This document shows positions 10,430 through 23,310 of a DNA stretch of 64,000 nucleotides, in pieces (within the stretch, counting starts at the first letter, position 1; the number at the start of each line of letters is the position of its first letter). The DNA lies in assembly GCF_021869535.1 (NCBI RefSeq), contig NW_026262659.1, positions 6,634,001 to 6,698,000 of the forward strand. Reading direction: 5' to 3'. The notes under the pieces are model-generated. The model had not been told where the DNA came from and did no database searches. It was given only the letters and a program-made list of their open reading frames with translations. Source of the DNA: Mytilus californianus (Eukaryota > Mollusca > Bivalvia > Mytilida > Mytilidae). The translations under genes and the position numbers were made by a program.

Positions 10430-12570
10430 AATTTGTCAAAAAAGAATGTCTTTGAAATATTCAAGGCTTTAGTACAACTAAGTTATGTTTTCGTATAAAC
10501 CATTGTTTTTAAATATCTTTAAAATATACATGCGGCTTGAATTTCGATTATGTTAATTCAGATAAAATTTAGATACTCTTAACTGTCGAAAATATTTGCT
10601 TCTTCGTAATTCCTTATTATATAGATATCTGGAAAAACACGCACTGGAATGGTTTGATGTTTTTCATATATGTCTAACAAATGCATTAGCATACCTAAAC
10701 ATGTGTATTCAGGAATCACGTGACGTGTGCAATAAATCGGTCTGATATTTTTTAACTACTGCTGTCAGTTGACTACCGGTAATCTAGCTTCTGACCAGTG
10801 GCAAGTGTTTTTTTTCAAATGGCATCATCTTTTAGAAATATAACGTTATCGGCGGATGGAGTCGAGTTCATACATTGCAATACATGTAATGTTGCTTATC
10901 TCTCTACCAAAGTAGATCTTATAATTACTATTAAGACCCGCTTTTTTGTTATTAAGATTTTCTACAATTTATATTATTGGGATGTAAAACGTCTCGACTT
11001 GAGCGTACCGGGTGACAACTACTCCAAAAACACGTGCTGTGTGTACGGATGATTGTATGATTTATTCTTATCATTAATCTCTAGATGAATGTTACAAAAA
11101 CTCTCAGAACTGCAATCAAATATATATATTATTTCGGGTATGGTCAAATATCCTTTGAAAGTTGGCAAGACATAGTTTTTAATAGAATGCCATTATAGAT
11201 TTACCATAAATGTTTTCCATTATGTCATATGACTGTATATTTCAATAATATGGGTACGCTATTTAGCTTCTGTTCGAATAACCCTTTTATGTACCACCCA
11301 GTTCTTCAATTTATGAATAAAAGGGTCTGAAAGTAAAGTGTTCCGTATGGTTCTATTTGGATTTCATGTTTCAAAACTACCGATTTGAACAAACACAAGT
11401 CACATTTGTCCGGAAACATGAGACCTGAAATCACGCCGCTATGAAATCGACAATATATGCAGTTTATATGCATGCATATTTCATCCCATTGTAACACTAT
11501 ATAGTACGTACCAAACAATAAAACGTGTTTGATTTCCATATGCTTTTCATAAATTTAACATTAATCATACTGTTTTATATACCATATTGTTCATATTAAT
11601 ATTGATCTTTCTTATCGATGGACTACTGTAATTCAGTTAAGTGTTATGGGTATATCTGTTCACTTAAATGTGACATAATCTTAAACGATTGCCAAAACAA
11701 TGAAACAACAACACACATCACTACAAGCTGGTTAAAAACAAATAAAAATAATACAAATTAAAAAGAAACAGTACCTTTATGATATAGAAAAATAGACGGT
11801 CACACATTGATTAGTGCACTAGTACTGTTAGAATTTGGTTTATACAAGGACTTATCGATCATGTCAAAATTATTACTCTTCGGATAGGTTTTCGGAGCTA
11901 AATAAAATACAACTCATAAACAATTATTTAATCTACGTCTAAGTCACCTGTTTCTGAATGAAACCGAGTTAATCTGTACGGAAAATTTCGAGGCGTACTA
12001 TCTCAGGAAAGATTTAATTTTGAACACTGAAATATTTATCTTCAAACATATTTTGCATATAGATATACATGCTTTTGTTTCCTTTAATTGTGTTCTGTAA
12101 TTTTTATGTTGTTCTGTTCTTTTAAAAAGTATGCATGTGTTATACAAATGTAAAACGTCAGTATAATGGAGGAAATAAAGACAATCAACCAATCAATCAA
12201 TAGTTGAATAGTTTAAGGAAACACTTTTCTCATACGTATGTCGAGTGGGAATTATATCATAATGCTAAGCAGTTAGCCGCGTCAAATGTTTTAAAAGAAA
12301 TGTCTGTCAGCTCGTTGATATTCATACCATGTATACACAGCTATGTAAAGTTTAGACTTTTTTTTTCAGTTGTGCATTTTGTTTAGTAGGGAATGAGAAC
12401 CTCATTGAGTGGCCGCAACATAACATTTGCGATCAAAAGCTTTAGAGATAGAAAAAAAAAGACGGTAATACTTTACAATGCATTTTATTATTATGTTTTC
12501 AGCAAAGCATGTTTATTTGAAACCACTTTACTTTTAACTACTCCACTATCATACTCATGATCGATTTAAG
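10430..12570. other. intergenic stretch, partly unique to unit A
   Basis: 10481-10717 is present in unit B but inverted (29756-29998). About 10718-12010 has no counterpart in B. Homology resumes near 12015 (TTTTGAACACTGAAATATTT). An 84-codon plus-strand frame at 10798-11052 has ATGGCATCATCTTTTAG near its start, but neither a family nor splice support was recognised. Confidence 0.5.
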
Positions 12571-12584
12571 TGTATATTCATTGT

Positions 12585-12806
12585 ATGCATTCTTTATCTG
12601 TATTGGATTATGAGACAAAATCAGACCAACATGACCCTTGGGTTGATTCAGATATGGTCGATATGCATTTCAGAAACAAACTTTTCGCCCTTAATTGTCT
12701 ATCATGTCTAAAGAATACACAAAAGCAGGAAGTAAGCATTTGTACACAATGTATCACAAAATCGAATAGCTATCACAGTAATGTCAGGAATTGTAAAATT
12801 ACCTAA
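12585..12806 (+). CDS. small CxxC/CxxC protein, unit A copy
   Basis: A 73-codon ORF starts at an ATG shortly after an in-frame TAA, with a possible 5'UTR splice acceptor (TTATGTTTTCAG) ending at 12502. The residues C38-x2-C41 and C53-x2-C56, with H64 and C70 after them, resemble a small zinc-binding arrangement. This is inference, since no family was recognised. The unit B copy (30742-30963) has only one amino-acid change (H2 to L) and two silent changes, while the flanks show several substitutions and indels, which hints at selection on the protein. An ATTAAA at about 12845 could be the poly(A) signal. It converges with the PH-like gene at 13.4 kb. It could also be an exon of a larger gene. 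Confidence 0.4.
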   Translation: MHSLSVLDYETKSDQHDPWVDSDMVDMHFRNKLFALNCLSCLKNTQKQEVSICTQCITKSNSYHSNVRNCKIT

Positions 12807-12880
12807 TATTGCGATAGAAAATACATCTAAAAACCATTGTATTCATTAAATAAGGATGAACTTATAGGTTGTTATTTTTT

Positions 12881-12886
12881 TTTATT
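12881..12886 (-). terminator. poly(A) signal of PH-like gene A
   Basis: AATAAA on the minus strand, 474 bases past the stop codon. The B, C and D genes have one 424-478 bases past their stops. Confidence 0.45.
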
Positions 12887-13359
12887 AATTACTGCTGATC
12901 ACAAAATAGTACATCAATGTCAGATATTTGCAAATTACTGTAAACCTGCGATTGCAATAAAACAAAGTTTTGATTAGCTCATTATCATTTACAAATACAT
13001 GTATCGTAAGAAAATGTCGTACAAAGATAACAGTTCATTTAGCACTGCATCAACGCTTATATTACTTTAAAAGATCCATTTAATTATGAATTATTTGTCT
13101 TAGTATCTATTTCGCACGTACGAGAGCGATATATAGCGTTTTTTATAGTATATACACATTTTTTGCACCATCATCTTACGATGGTCCGTTCCTGAATACA
13201 TCAGTCTTCGTTAAGCTGATTATAGTTCCTGTTGTCATTCTGCATCTGAATTCTATTCTTTCCACTTAGTCTCCTGTTTGCTGAGTGGATCTCATCTCAC
13301 AGATCCAACTGTTTTGATTAAGCAAAGTGCCATTTTCTTTTGAAATATTTTCAAACATT

Positions 13360-13806
13360 TCAAGAATCAATGCTCTCTTCTTCCGTCTCCTCCAGTAAAG
13401 ACAAGGAATGAATATCGTTCTTTGGAAAGTGCTTACAGCGTTTGATAGGTACTTTAGATGATGGTTTTAACACGCCAATCCAGGATTCAACTTCTGCTAT
13501 ATTCCTGGCTACAAAAGTTAAAGAGTTACCTTCAATATTGTCTGCAATCAATGTTATTTCATTCATTCCTTTCTTCCTAACTTGACACTTCTTCAAATTC
13601 GTATACACTGCAGTATTTGTAAACTTCATCTCTCTGTGAATTACTGCATAATGTTCGAATCGAGTTTTGTAAACATGTACCAACATCGGAACTTTCACCA
13701 GTTGATTATTAACTGACTGCACCATTGTCAAAGTTCCTTTCTTTAATTCAGTCCTAACAGTAACAGCATTACTTTCTTGAGTTTGTTTACACAGTAACAA
13801 AACCAT
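13360..13806 (-). CDS. single-exon PH-like domain protein, copy A
   Basis: 148 residues from the ATG at 13806 (AAAATGG context). Residues 20-115 look like one PH-like domain: beta-rich segments, the family signature RFEHYAVI at 49-56, KKCQV at 72-76, a DNIEGNSLTFVA strand at 89-100 and a closing helix with W109 in AEVESWI, the position of the hallmark tryptophan in PH domains. A basic linker (KRCKH) and an acidic tail ending EESIDS follow. There is no signal peptide or membrane segment, so a cytosolic or membrane-peripheral role is likely; ligand and partners are unknown. No intron is visible: a TATA box lies 82 bases upstream and an AATAAA 474 bases downstream. It is about 92% identical to copy B. 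The PH assignment is from the fold-like pattern and needs a profile search. Confidence 0.85.
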   Translation of the reverse strand: MVLLLCKQTQESNAVTVRTELKKGTLTMVQSVNNQLVKVPMLVHVYKTRFEHYAVIHREMKFTNTAVYTNLKKCQVRKKGMNEITLIADNIEGNSLTFVARNIAEVESWIGVLKPSSKVPIKRCKHFPKNDIHSLSLLEETEEESIDS

Positions 13807-13887
13807 TTTCAATCAGAATATATAGAAAAGCTTGAAGTTATACAAGACAAAATATTTTATGTATTGTCAACATTAACAGCGACTGTC

Positions 13888-13962
13888 TTTATATATAGCT
13901 GTTCGACTTGTTTGAGTGGATGTTTGATTAGTTAAATAATAAAGCAAATGAACCAATGAAAA
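13888..13962 (-). promoter_or_regulatory. core promoter of PH-like gene A (TATA and CCAAT-like boxes)
   Basis: CTATATATAAA (13888-13898) lies 82 bases upstream of the ATG, and CCAATGAAAA (13953-13962, as read on the given strand) lies 55 bases beyond it. The same pair occurs before copies B, C and D. Confidence 0.75.
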
Positions 13963-14081
13963 TTAAAATATAAATAAATAAAAGATCAATTGTATGATAT
14001 AGATAATTGACAGTATTATGTTTACAATAATACATTAACGAAATAGCAGACATGCAAAAACATATATATAGAATGTTTTAT

Positions 14082-14102
14082 CCTTGACATAATATCAGGA
14101 AA
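14082..14102 (-). promoter_or_regulatory. conserved distal upstream motif, gene A
   Basis: CCTTGACATAATATCAGGAA, about 280 bases upstream of the ATG. Near-identical motifs stand before B (32221), C (45117), D (51339) and the pseudogene (10400). No factor is assigned. Confidence 0.55.
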
Positions 14103-14204
14103 TATCTGTTAAATTTGTCACCAAGATGAGCATTTTAAAAATATGTATGCCTTGAGTACACTTAAGTTGCGCTTTCGTTTGAACATTTTTTAAATAGCTT
14201 TAAT

Positions 14205-14820
14205 TTACGCACACTGTGTAAAAGAGAGGCGAAAGATACCAGAGGGACATTCAAACTCGAAAATAAACTAACAGCGCCATGACTAAAAAAGAAAAAAACC
14301 AACAGACAAACAATGGTACACAATACACAACATAGACAACTAAAGACTGAGCACCACGAATCCCACCAAAAACTGGGGATGGTCTCAGGTGCTCTGGAAG
14401 GGTAAGCAGATCCTGCTCTACATGTGGCACCCGTCGTGTTGCTCATGTTAGTACTAACCCGGTAATAAGTCTAATTCGGTAGGTCACATTCGGGAAAAGG
14501 GGACGGGATTGTAGTAACGACATTAGGAACATATCCGCTATCATATGTGAAACGGATATTCCATAATGGTCAACCAACTCGAGAAAGCGTCCGTAAAACG
14601 TACGAAAGGATGATTTCAACTTCATCACTTGGAACTCTTGATTTAATAGATTCTTTGTGAGCAGCAACCCTCTATCAAGGAAATCATGATAGGAAATACA
14701 AGCCCTGGAATATCGTATCAACTGGGAGATATATACTCCGTATGCAGGTGCTGCTAGAATGTTGCTACATAGAAATGGAAAGTTCGCAATTGGGAAGCTG
14801 AAATCATATCAGGTGTCGTA
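14205..14820 (-). mobile_element. RT-like element R2, 3' part
   Basis: The minus-strand frame at 14443-14721 reads IRYSRACISYHDFLDRGLLL and later FYGRFLELVDHYGISVSHM, a pattern I associate with the C-terminal end of reverse-transcriptase ORFs abundant in molluscs. The following 3' region carries the AGCAACACGACGGGTGCCAC motif and ends in CTCTGGTATCTTTCGCCTCTC. The 5' part of the element is missing. Unit B has the same insertion (32345-32985), so it predates the duplication. The class is uncertain. Confidence 0.6.
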
Positions 14821-15059
14821 AAGTTTTGTTTTCAACCGACCCTCATAGTAATTTGTTAACCTAAAGAAAAGGATATTATAAATAACAAATAACAATAGTA
14901 CTACGATACTCGAATAATTCTTAATGAGTAAATCATTATTATCAAGATTTTTATTTTTATGCATTGAAATATATATGGTGTTTATGTTTTTTCCATTTGT
15001 AATGTCTTTTATATGCTGATGCCTACATGACTTGTCGTTTGCACAAACATCAGTATTAC

Positions 15060-15150
15060 TTTTAACAACTGTTAGCGGTTTATTTTGTAAACGAAACGCG
15101 CGTCTGGCGTACAAAATTATCCTGGTATCTATGATGAGTGTATTAATAGT
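15060..15150 (+). repeat. R3 repeat fragment
   Basis: AACGAAACGCGCGTCTGGCG, then TATCCTGGTATCTATGATGAG. It is shared with unit B at 33240-33315. Between here and 15520 I see only T-rich sequence and frames without support. Confidence 0.7.
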
Positions 15151-15554
15151 CCTTTAGGGTTGAAAAGTCGCAAATTTGTTTTACCCAGCCAGATACGTTA
15201 TGTTCCTGTCCAAAACAAGGGGCCACGTTATATAGTTGTCGTTGGTTGCATTCTGTTATATTTATTTTTTTTTGTTTATTTTTATAATAATCAATGTGCG
15301 GGTTGTATGTTTTATCTTTTGTCTTTTTTTTTTTTTACATTTTGTCATTCCAATGGCTTTCATAGCTTACTATACGATTTGCTGTAGGCTGATCTGTGAT
15401 CTGCTATTGTTCACCTGATTTTGTTTATTGGGCTTTGTGAATTGTTGTCTCATTGGTCATCATTTCAATATAAAATTTATTTCAGAAACACATTACCTAC
15501 TACAAATAATTCGAAAGGCTTTGCGTCCGAAGCGCTTTTCATGATTTACATTAA

Positions 15555-16015
15555 TTAAACAAAGAGTTCCAAGTGGTGAAGTTGAAATCATCACTTCGTA
15601 TCGTAAATTTATGGACGCCATAACGAGTTGTTTGACCGTTATAGAATATCCGTTTCACAGATGACAGCGGATATGTTCCAATTGTCGTTACTACAAACCA
15701 GTCCCCTTTTCCCAGAATATGACATACCGAATTAGACTTATAACCGGGTTTGTACTAAAATGAGCAACACGACGGGTGCCACATGTGAAGCAGGATCTGC
15801 TTGCCCTACTGGAGCATCCAAGATCACCCCAGTTTTTGGTGGGGTTCGTGTTGCTCAGTCTTTAGTTTTCTATGTTGTGTTTTGTGTACTGTTGTTTGTC
15901 TGTTTGTCTTTTTCTTTTTTAGCCATGGCGTTTTCAGTTTATTTTCTACTGATGAGTTTGAATGTGCTTTTGGTATCTGTCGCCTCTCTTTTAACACACA
16001 TGCTCCCAAATCATG
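15555..16015 (+). mobile_element. RT-like element R2 insertion, unit A only
   Basis: A plus-orientation, diverged copy of the R2 end runs from GTGGTGAAGTTGAAATCATC to the region after CTGTCGCCTCTC. Unit B continues directly from CATGATTTACATTAATCAGG to the flanking GCCAATGATGTATAACAT, so this segment is an insertion in A or a clean loss in B. Frames of 92 and 71 codons across it are shadows of the repeat. Confidence 0.65.
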
Positions 16016-16069
16016 AAAGCCAAGGATGTATAACATAAAACAAAATGAAATTTATACAATTTTATTCAT

Positions 16070-16285
16070 TTAACAAAGGCTTTTCTACCTCATGAATAGA
16101 TTACCTTAGCTGTATTTGGCAAAACTTTTAGGAATTTTTGGTCCTCAATGCTTTTCATCTTTGTCCTCTATTTGGCCTTTTAAACATTTTTTGATTCGAG
16201 CGTCACTGATGAGTCTTTTTTAGACGAAACGCACGTCTGGTGTTAATATAAAATTTTGATCCTGGTATCTATGATGAGTTTATTA
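16070..16285 (+). repeat. R3 repeat, near full length, unit A only
   Basis: It begins AACAAAGGCTTTTCTACCTC and continues through GGTCCTCAATGCTTTTCATC and GAGCGTCACTGATGAGTC to GACGAAACGCACGTCTGG and CCTGGTATCTATGATGAG. Unit B goes straight from ATTCATTTATACA to the flank TCTTAAATGTAAATTTCTG, so this copy differs between the duplicates. Confidence 0.75.
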
Positions 16286-16289
16286 TATA

Positions 16290-19200
16290 TCTTAAATGTA
16301 AATTTTTGTCTATTGTAACACCTATAATTCGGCACCAATAAATGATATTTGTTTGATTTGCATATGCTTTTCATTAATTAAACATTATTAATGATGTTTA
16401 AATACATATTCCTATAATCAATAATTTTGACTGGCAGACAACAAATAATTTATTGTGTAATTTAGTTAAGTATTACTGTTGTACACCAAAGTATGACATA
16501 ACCTTGTAACGATCATTATTTAAAGAGGGGAAAAAAGGAAAAAGAAATCTTTCAAGTAATTTTACCAAGATATAACAACAACAACAAAAAGCCGCACAAT
16601 AAACCAAGCTAAAATAAATAAAAAGAACATATAAAATACACAACAACTAAAACTGCACGTGTGCCTTATTTGTGATTGAAGATGAGAAGACTAACTCATT
16701 TATGGTTGTGGCCTGTTATCTATTGCTCACATGAGGAGACATATATCGTACCACCTTGTACAGAGTGTAATACGAATAGTGATAGGAAAAACTTGTTAAT
16801 TCGGGTGCCTTAATGTGCAATGTGTGACGGAATTGCGTAATTTCTATTGGTTATTCAGAAGATGAATGATGACTTTCAAATGCCACTTTTCCCCTCATCG
16901 AAGATTTTGTCATGTCTTCAATAATTTTCATAACACTCATATTTTAAAACCTGAAGTATTTTTTTGAGAAATTTTTTCCATTCTGAAGTGTACAAAAGGC
17001 TTGAAACGTCTGTTACTAACAGTAGACTGGGTTCCTGAAGCTTGCAATATCGAGAATATTTCACCAGGATAATAAGTGAAAAATTGAAAATCGCCAATGC
17101 ATTGCCGGAAATCTTGATTTGTTACAGTAGTTTCATCGATTGACGTCGACAAATATTACACTACAATACAACATTAGCTTCTTAGATAATGATTAAGAAA
17201 TAATTCATGCAAGTGGCTGTTCTATTATATCATCCGTAGGAATAACAGTTATGTAGTTTTTTCTCTTCAATTTCAATTTTCACGCAGCTAAATTGATAAA
17301 GTGTTTGAGCAAAGGTTACGAATCATGTGATTTAACGTGATGGGGCGGGGGAGGGGGGGGGGGGTAAACTGTATGTGCAATCACAATGAACACATGTGAG
17401 TAGGCGCTAAATATAGATATATCGAGAATTTAATGCTTTTGTTTGCAGAGCGAAAACAGTTTATCATATAAGAAGTTCCGATAAAATATAACAAGTCTGC
17501 TAAACTTGTAGTGTGTTGAATTTAAAAGGAGGGAAATAATATATGACAATGAAGGGTACACACCAATAAAACAGTTGCCGATTAAGAAAATAAAACTAAA
17601 GAAGAAGACAATATTGCATGTAGTATACGCAATCAATACTTAAAACCTTAGCGTTATCGAATGGCATCATACAATAAATATTTGTATTAATGTTATTGAA
17701 TTACACTAAGAACCATACCCAGTTGATTATTATACACTAAGCGAAAATTATAATAATACCTGTTATGGTCAACGCTGTGTGAAAGTATTAGCTAAGTGTG
17801 TTCATGACCATGGTACACGTACTAAATTGGTTACAATTCTTCATGCCAGATATTGGGTGAGGATTGGGATAATCAGAAAATAATTATCACGGAAAGCTCT
17901 CCGTTTCGAGATCATGCACGGCTGACTGTTTACACCTTAAGATTGTTCTGTTTTGTGTGAAATCTGAAATGTTGAAAAAGAATGATATGTTATCTTTCCA
18001 TCAAACAGTGAATTTTGACATTTACTCTTTAACTGGAGAATAACACGAATCACTGATTAAGAGTAACTTCCAATATCGTGCCTACACAAAATAAATAGTA
18101 ATAGGTACACAATGAACCAGACCACCAAAGATGCATAGTTCGGAGATAACACCGAGGGTTTCCTGATGGTTGCATGTGTCATGTGAATAAAATTCATGTA
18201 TGACTTCTTATTAAATTTACACGATGTCAGACAGCTCGAAATACTTTAAAGCACATACTATTGTATCACACTTTATATTGTGAATTATTGCCTTGTTTTG
18301 AACTCTTCTAATAGAAGTTGTGGTTTATAAAATCATAAAAAGCTCATGGCCAAACATTCCATATGAACAGTATGTAACGAATAGGTATCCAATTTGATTA
18401 ATGATATTCTTATAATTTATGTCTTTCGAATATACATAGGCGTTGGCAAATTTTGTTTCATGTTTTTGACAAAAATGTAGGTCATGTGTAATCAATTTCA
18501 GAGTGATCGATATTCTATACAATTTTTTGTTGTTGGATATTCCAAGTTCGATCTTACACCCAATACATTCCTCATTTACCCACTAAAAGATGATACCTTT
18601 TTCTCATTCCTGTCTTTCTAATCGTCTTGGACCGAAATATCTGCTTTTGAGCTGTTGGCCCATGGCGGTAACATGCCTTGAAACTTGTTTTCCTGTACAT
18701 ATTATTTATTTACATCTGTGTAATTGTATGTTCATTTAATCGAAACATAATGTTTCAACAACATCATGAAAGATGACTTCAAGATGGTAGAAGGCATTCT
18801 TTAAAGCCCCAACACTATTAATTATGTACACGTATTTCCCCATTTTTTTGTCAAAACATTTCAACACTCTACGAGTTTTCTATTCTTCATACTACACAAC
18901 ATAAGGGTGTTTTTCCTCACAATTACGAATGCATTTGTTATCATTTATATTTCCTGGCTATTTCTGTTTGGAAGCAGATTGCATGATTTTCTAAGAAGCA
19001 CAAATCAGATAATTTGTAGACATATCGACAAGTTTGGCTTACCTTATTACAAGCGGGATATAACACGTTCCTTTGTTAAATTATGGCATTGCATTCCCAA
19101 TGAGTGCAAAGCAGGATTTGTTTACCTGATGTGATTTACTCTCAGACCCAGTAAGTTAAGTTTACAATATTTTTATACCTAATTCAACTTTACGGATATC

Positions 19201-19865
19201 GCTTGTAAATTTAATTTGTAATATCAGAAATGTTTTAATTTAATTACAGTTTTATCAAACTGTTTCCATTTTAGTTAAGGGGGATTTTTAAGATTCAGGT
19301 ACAGTAAAACTACTTACTACTATAGTGTGTTAGTACAAGATTTAATATGAAAATGACTTTTTGGGGGAATTATGAAACAGAGTACCTGTACTAGTCTGAT
19401 AAAAATCATTTCCTTAAACTCTGCTCAGACAGATATGCTGTCGCATCATGTAAGAGCTTACAAAAGAGCCAAACAGTTGTAATGGAACATAAGTAACGCT
19501 TTAGTTTTAGATTGTACATGAAGTAGAAGTTCGAATAGACACGATGATAGAAGAGTAGTTTGTAGTAACAGCTTTCAGCTTTCAGCTGAGAAAAAAAGAA
19601 AACATATTTTTATGAATTTGGTTTGTCGGATATGATTTTCTGAATTGTCCATCAACAGGAACGCTGAAACCTAAAACTTCAAAACTATCGAAAGTATTTA
19701 AGTATCTGCTAAATTCATGTAAAGTCAACTTTGCCTGAGGAAGTAGTTTCTTAATAATTTGTGAAGAGAAAATTGAATCACGGTATTCTATAAATTATGT
19801 CAGTACCAAAGCATTGGCTACTTAGCTTATGCTGCCAATGGGGACTGATAATTCACCAGGAGCAA
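16290..19865. other. intergenic stretch of unit A with a G-run
   Basis: No intact gene is seen. 16937-17290 aligns with a 104-codon minus-strand frame in unit B (34483-34797), but the two copies differ by frame-breaking indels, so at most a decayed coding relic is present. A G-run lies at 17343-17363. The remainder pairs base by base with 33800-37020 of B and shows nothing I can name. Confidence 0.5.
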
Positions 19866-19869
19866 TATC

Positions 19870-20620
19870 AAAGAGAGGCGAAAAATACAAGAGGGACATC
19901 CAAACTCATAAGTCAAAAATAACCTGACAACGCCATGGCTAAAAAAGAAAACGACCAACAGACAAACATTAGTACAAAAAACAAAACATAGAAAACTAAA
20001 AACTGAGCAACACGAACCTAACCGAAAACTGGGGTGATCTCAGGTGCTCCGGAAAGGTAAGCAGATCCTGCTCTACATGTGACACCTGTCGTGTTGCTGA
20101 TGTTAGTACAAACCAGGTAATAAGTCTAATTCGGTAGGTCACATTCGGGGAAAAGGAGACGGGATTGTAGTTACGACATTAGGAACATATCCGCTATCAT
20201 CTGTGAAACGGATATTCTATAACGGTCAACCAACTCGTAATGGCGTCCGTAAAACTTAAGAAGGGATGATTTCAACTTCACCACTTGGAACTCTTGGTTT
20301 AATAGCTTCCTTGTGACCAACAACCCTCTATCAAGAAAATCATGATAGGAAATACAAGCCCAGGAATATCGTATCAACTGGGAAATATGTACTCCGTGTG
20401 CAGGCGTTGTTGGAATGTTGCTACATAGAAATGGAAAGTTCACAATTGGGAAGCTGCAATCATTTTGTTTTCAACCGACCCTCATTTTCAATTGCTAGAT
20501 GTAAGTCAAGATATGAGGCAGACTTAACTGTATCTGTTGTATCCTTTATCTCAAGTTCAAGTATCTCCTTTGCTTTTGCAAATTTCACCAGCCACTTTTT
20601 ATGGGAAAGGAGCTGATTTT
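19870..20620 (-). mobile_element. RT-like element R2, unit A only
   Basis: The minus-strand frame at 20171-20443 reads FPFLCSNIPTTPAHGVHISQ and continues with the IRYSWACISYHDFLDRG segment of the R2 C-terminus. The sequence extends on the 5' side to about 20590. Unit B lacks it: its sequence runs from TTCACCAGGAGCACTATCGA straight into the downstream flank. It therefore arrived after the A/B duplication, or was lost from B. Confidence 0.65.
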
Positions 20621-21011
20621 TTATATTTACGTAATACTATGTAAATGGAATACGACACTACTCAAAACTAAAAATACAAACTCAAAAATCCTCAAACGTT
20701 AATGTTTTAGCATATCTGATCTAGTGGTGAATACAAATGCATATATTAAAAAAAATAAGAAAAGTGGTAAGATAAGCAATTAGAAAATTATCCATGAAAT
20801 AAATAGACTTTCAGTCTCGAAAATAATTTTTTCTCACATCTAAGGAGTCTCTTTAGGGAACGCTTTAAATAAATGATCAATGATCTAATATTAACAAAAT
20901 TCTTTAAGCGTTTGTCAAAACAAGTACCTCATTGCAATGCAAAACAGGAAGAGCAAATATGTAAGGAATGTTTAGAACATTATGCATAATGCTTTACATT
21001 TATGTCATATA

Positions 21012-21365
21012 GATATAAGAGGACGTGGTATGAGTGCCAATGAGACAACTCTCCATCCAAGTCACAATTTATAAAAGTAAACCATTTTAGGTCAAAGTAC
21101 GGTCTTCAACACGGAGCCTTGGCCCACACCGCACAGCAAACTATAAAGGGCCCCAAAAATTACTAGTGTAAAACCATTCAAACGGGAAAACCAAAGGTCT
21201 AATCTATATAAAAACGAGAAACACTTATGAACCACATCAACAAACGACAACTACTGAACATCAGATTCCTGACTTAGGACAGGTGCAAACAATTGCAGCG
21301 GGTTTAAACGTTTTAATTGTACCAAACCTTCACCCTTATCTGAAACAATAGTGTAACATTATATG
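21012..21365 (+). repeat. interspersed repeat R1, unit A only
   Basis: AGTGCCAATGAGACAACTCTC, then GGTCAAAGTACGGTCTTCAA and ACGACAACTACTGAACATCAG. This is the best-preserved R1 copy together with 53266-53560. Unit B lacks it at the matching position near 38230. Confidence 0.8.
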
Positions 21366-22979
21366 TTTGTATATACACGTGACCTTGAATTTATCTTGAA
21401 ATGGGGAAACAAACCAAACTTACTAAATGTCCGAAGCGCTTTTCTTGATTTAATATCAGCAGGAACTCTCAAACCTAAACAATTGAAAGCCAGGGATATA
21501 TATCACTCTTTCTTACATAATTACCAGTAATTTTTATACCATTGCTGAAATAAGGGAAATTAAATAGGTATTTGGAAATATTGCCTATATTTTACTTGCT
21601 TAAATTCCTCTTCTTTCAGTCTCTTCACATTCGATAAAAGTGTTCTTTCCTTTCCATTCCAACATATTTCTGTTTTCGTAGACTATAATTGAAATATCAT
21701 ATACAAGCTATTTAACTGAATGTAGAAATCACATATTTATGTTGCCATGGAGAAATGTACATCGTTTTGAGCCTTCAAAGTCATCAGTGACCTAACGAAT
21801 AGCCAATGGCAATGTCGTAATATCGTTTCATGGGGCTGGGTATGTCAAATTAATGCATTTTCGTATCACACTCCGATGCGAGAAATTGTTAACAGACTAC
21901 AACCATAGCAGTAAATTAATAATGTTTGGTATTAAAAGACAAAAGATTTGAGATAGTATTTTGACAATATATAGGTGTTTTTTTTCATTATCTTTCATAT
22001 ACCAACTGCGTACCGCATAAAATATATGCATTATATTTCGATAGTGACCCTTTCCTTCACATTTGCATTCAAAATTATTATATTCAATCATATAAGAGAT
22101 CAGAGAAATACAGGTTGCACTTTGTAAATACAGCTGATTTACTAACCACGCTTTTTTTTATGAGATACTTAATATTCATAGATATTTTGTTTTGTTTTAT
22201 GACTGGTTCCAAGAAATGATTTCCACATTTCATCTTATAAAGACACAACTTGGGAATTTTACGAGTATAAATACATTTGGACAGCGGTCAAATTGAATTT
22301 TCAGGAAGACTAGAGAAAGAGGAAAAAAAAGAAAAGGGGGGGGGGGGGATTTGATAAACAGAATGTTAGTATGATTTTAAACTCTTAGATTTTCGAAAGA
22401 TATAGATACTGAAAATATGCCACAAAACCCTTTGTTTTGACCTATGCAAAAATAACAGTGCATGTGAACTTTCCATTCCATAATTTATATTTTTACGACA
22501 CTTCTTGGTAAAAGTGCTACAGTTTAGCCGTAATAGAAGTTCCTATGAGAAATTGCATGGTCTATATATTTACAGTACTATAATCTACAGTTGTTTTGCG
22601 GTATACGTAAGATCAAGGAATTGAACTTAAGTTAGAGAGTTTTTCTAGGACTAGTTTGATATCGACATGAAATGCATTGTAGATTGCCATTCACTGCAAG
22701 GTCATACGACCAAATCGAAATAAAAGGAAGACAACACGTCAACAAACAAAGTTTGTTTTAAAGGAAATGTCTTGTCATAAATTTAGATATTAAATGTTCT
22801 CTTGAAAAATATGTCGTCTATATTATTGTACCTGTACACTAACAACAACATCACTTTTAAAACAATTTTGTTTACATTATATCAGGGTATACTTGTTGTA
22901 AATTTAGTTTAGAACAAACATTTACGGTTAATGAATTTTAAACACCTAGGAACATATTTGAATTATTTTCATAAATTCC

Positions 22980-23310
22980 CCAACCAGGGTGACTTGGGTA
23001 TTCAGATACGGTCTCTATGATTATCTTCCGACCGGCAGTAAAAATATGATGCCTGAAGTATGGAGAGTGTCACGATCTTTGAACGTTAAGAACCCTTGCA
23101 ACAACTATTTGAGGGGTAAGGCAAACTTTATGTCCCGATCCATATACCCTCATTTTCCAGAGGCATTCCAAATTGTCCGCCAATCTTCCCATTCAACCCA
23201 CTAATGCAGGGCCTACCTATTGTACTTATTGTTAATTTGTTCTCGTCCTGAACATGCTTGACATATTTGCCACTGGACGCTTATCCAAACTACAATCAAT
23301 CAATTAAATG
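22980..23310 (+). repeat. interspersed repeat R4 with SINE-like tail
   Basis: GTCACGATCTTTGAACGTTA, then CCCTTGCAACAACTATTTGA, and at the end CTCGTCCTGAACATGC followed by CACTGGACG and (AATC)n. Relatives are at 40920-41310, 45255-45560, 51480-51800 and 62150-62335. The same tail ends the SINE at 51849. Confidence 0.65.

Noticed and set aside
10798-11052. 84-codon plus-strand frame
   Set aside because: No family, no paralog in unit B (region deleted), and no splice or promoter signal.
15760-16038. 92- and 71-codon plus-strand frames
   Set aside because: They cover the 3' tail of the RT-like element, which recurs in other frames elsewhere in the window.
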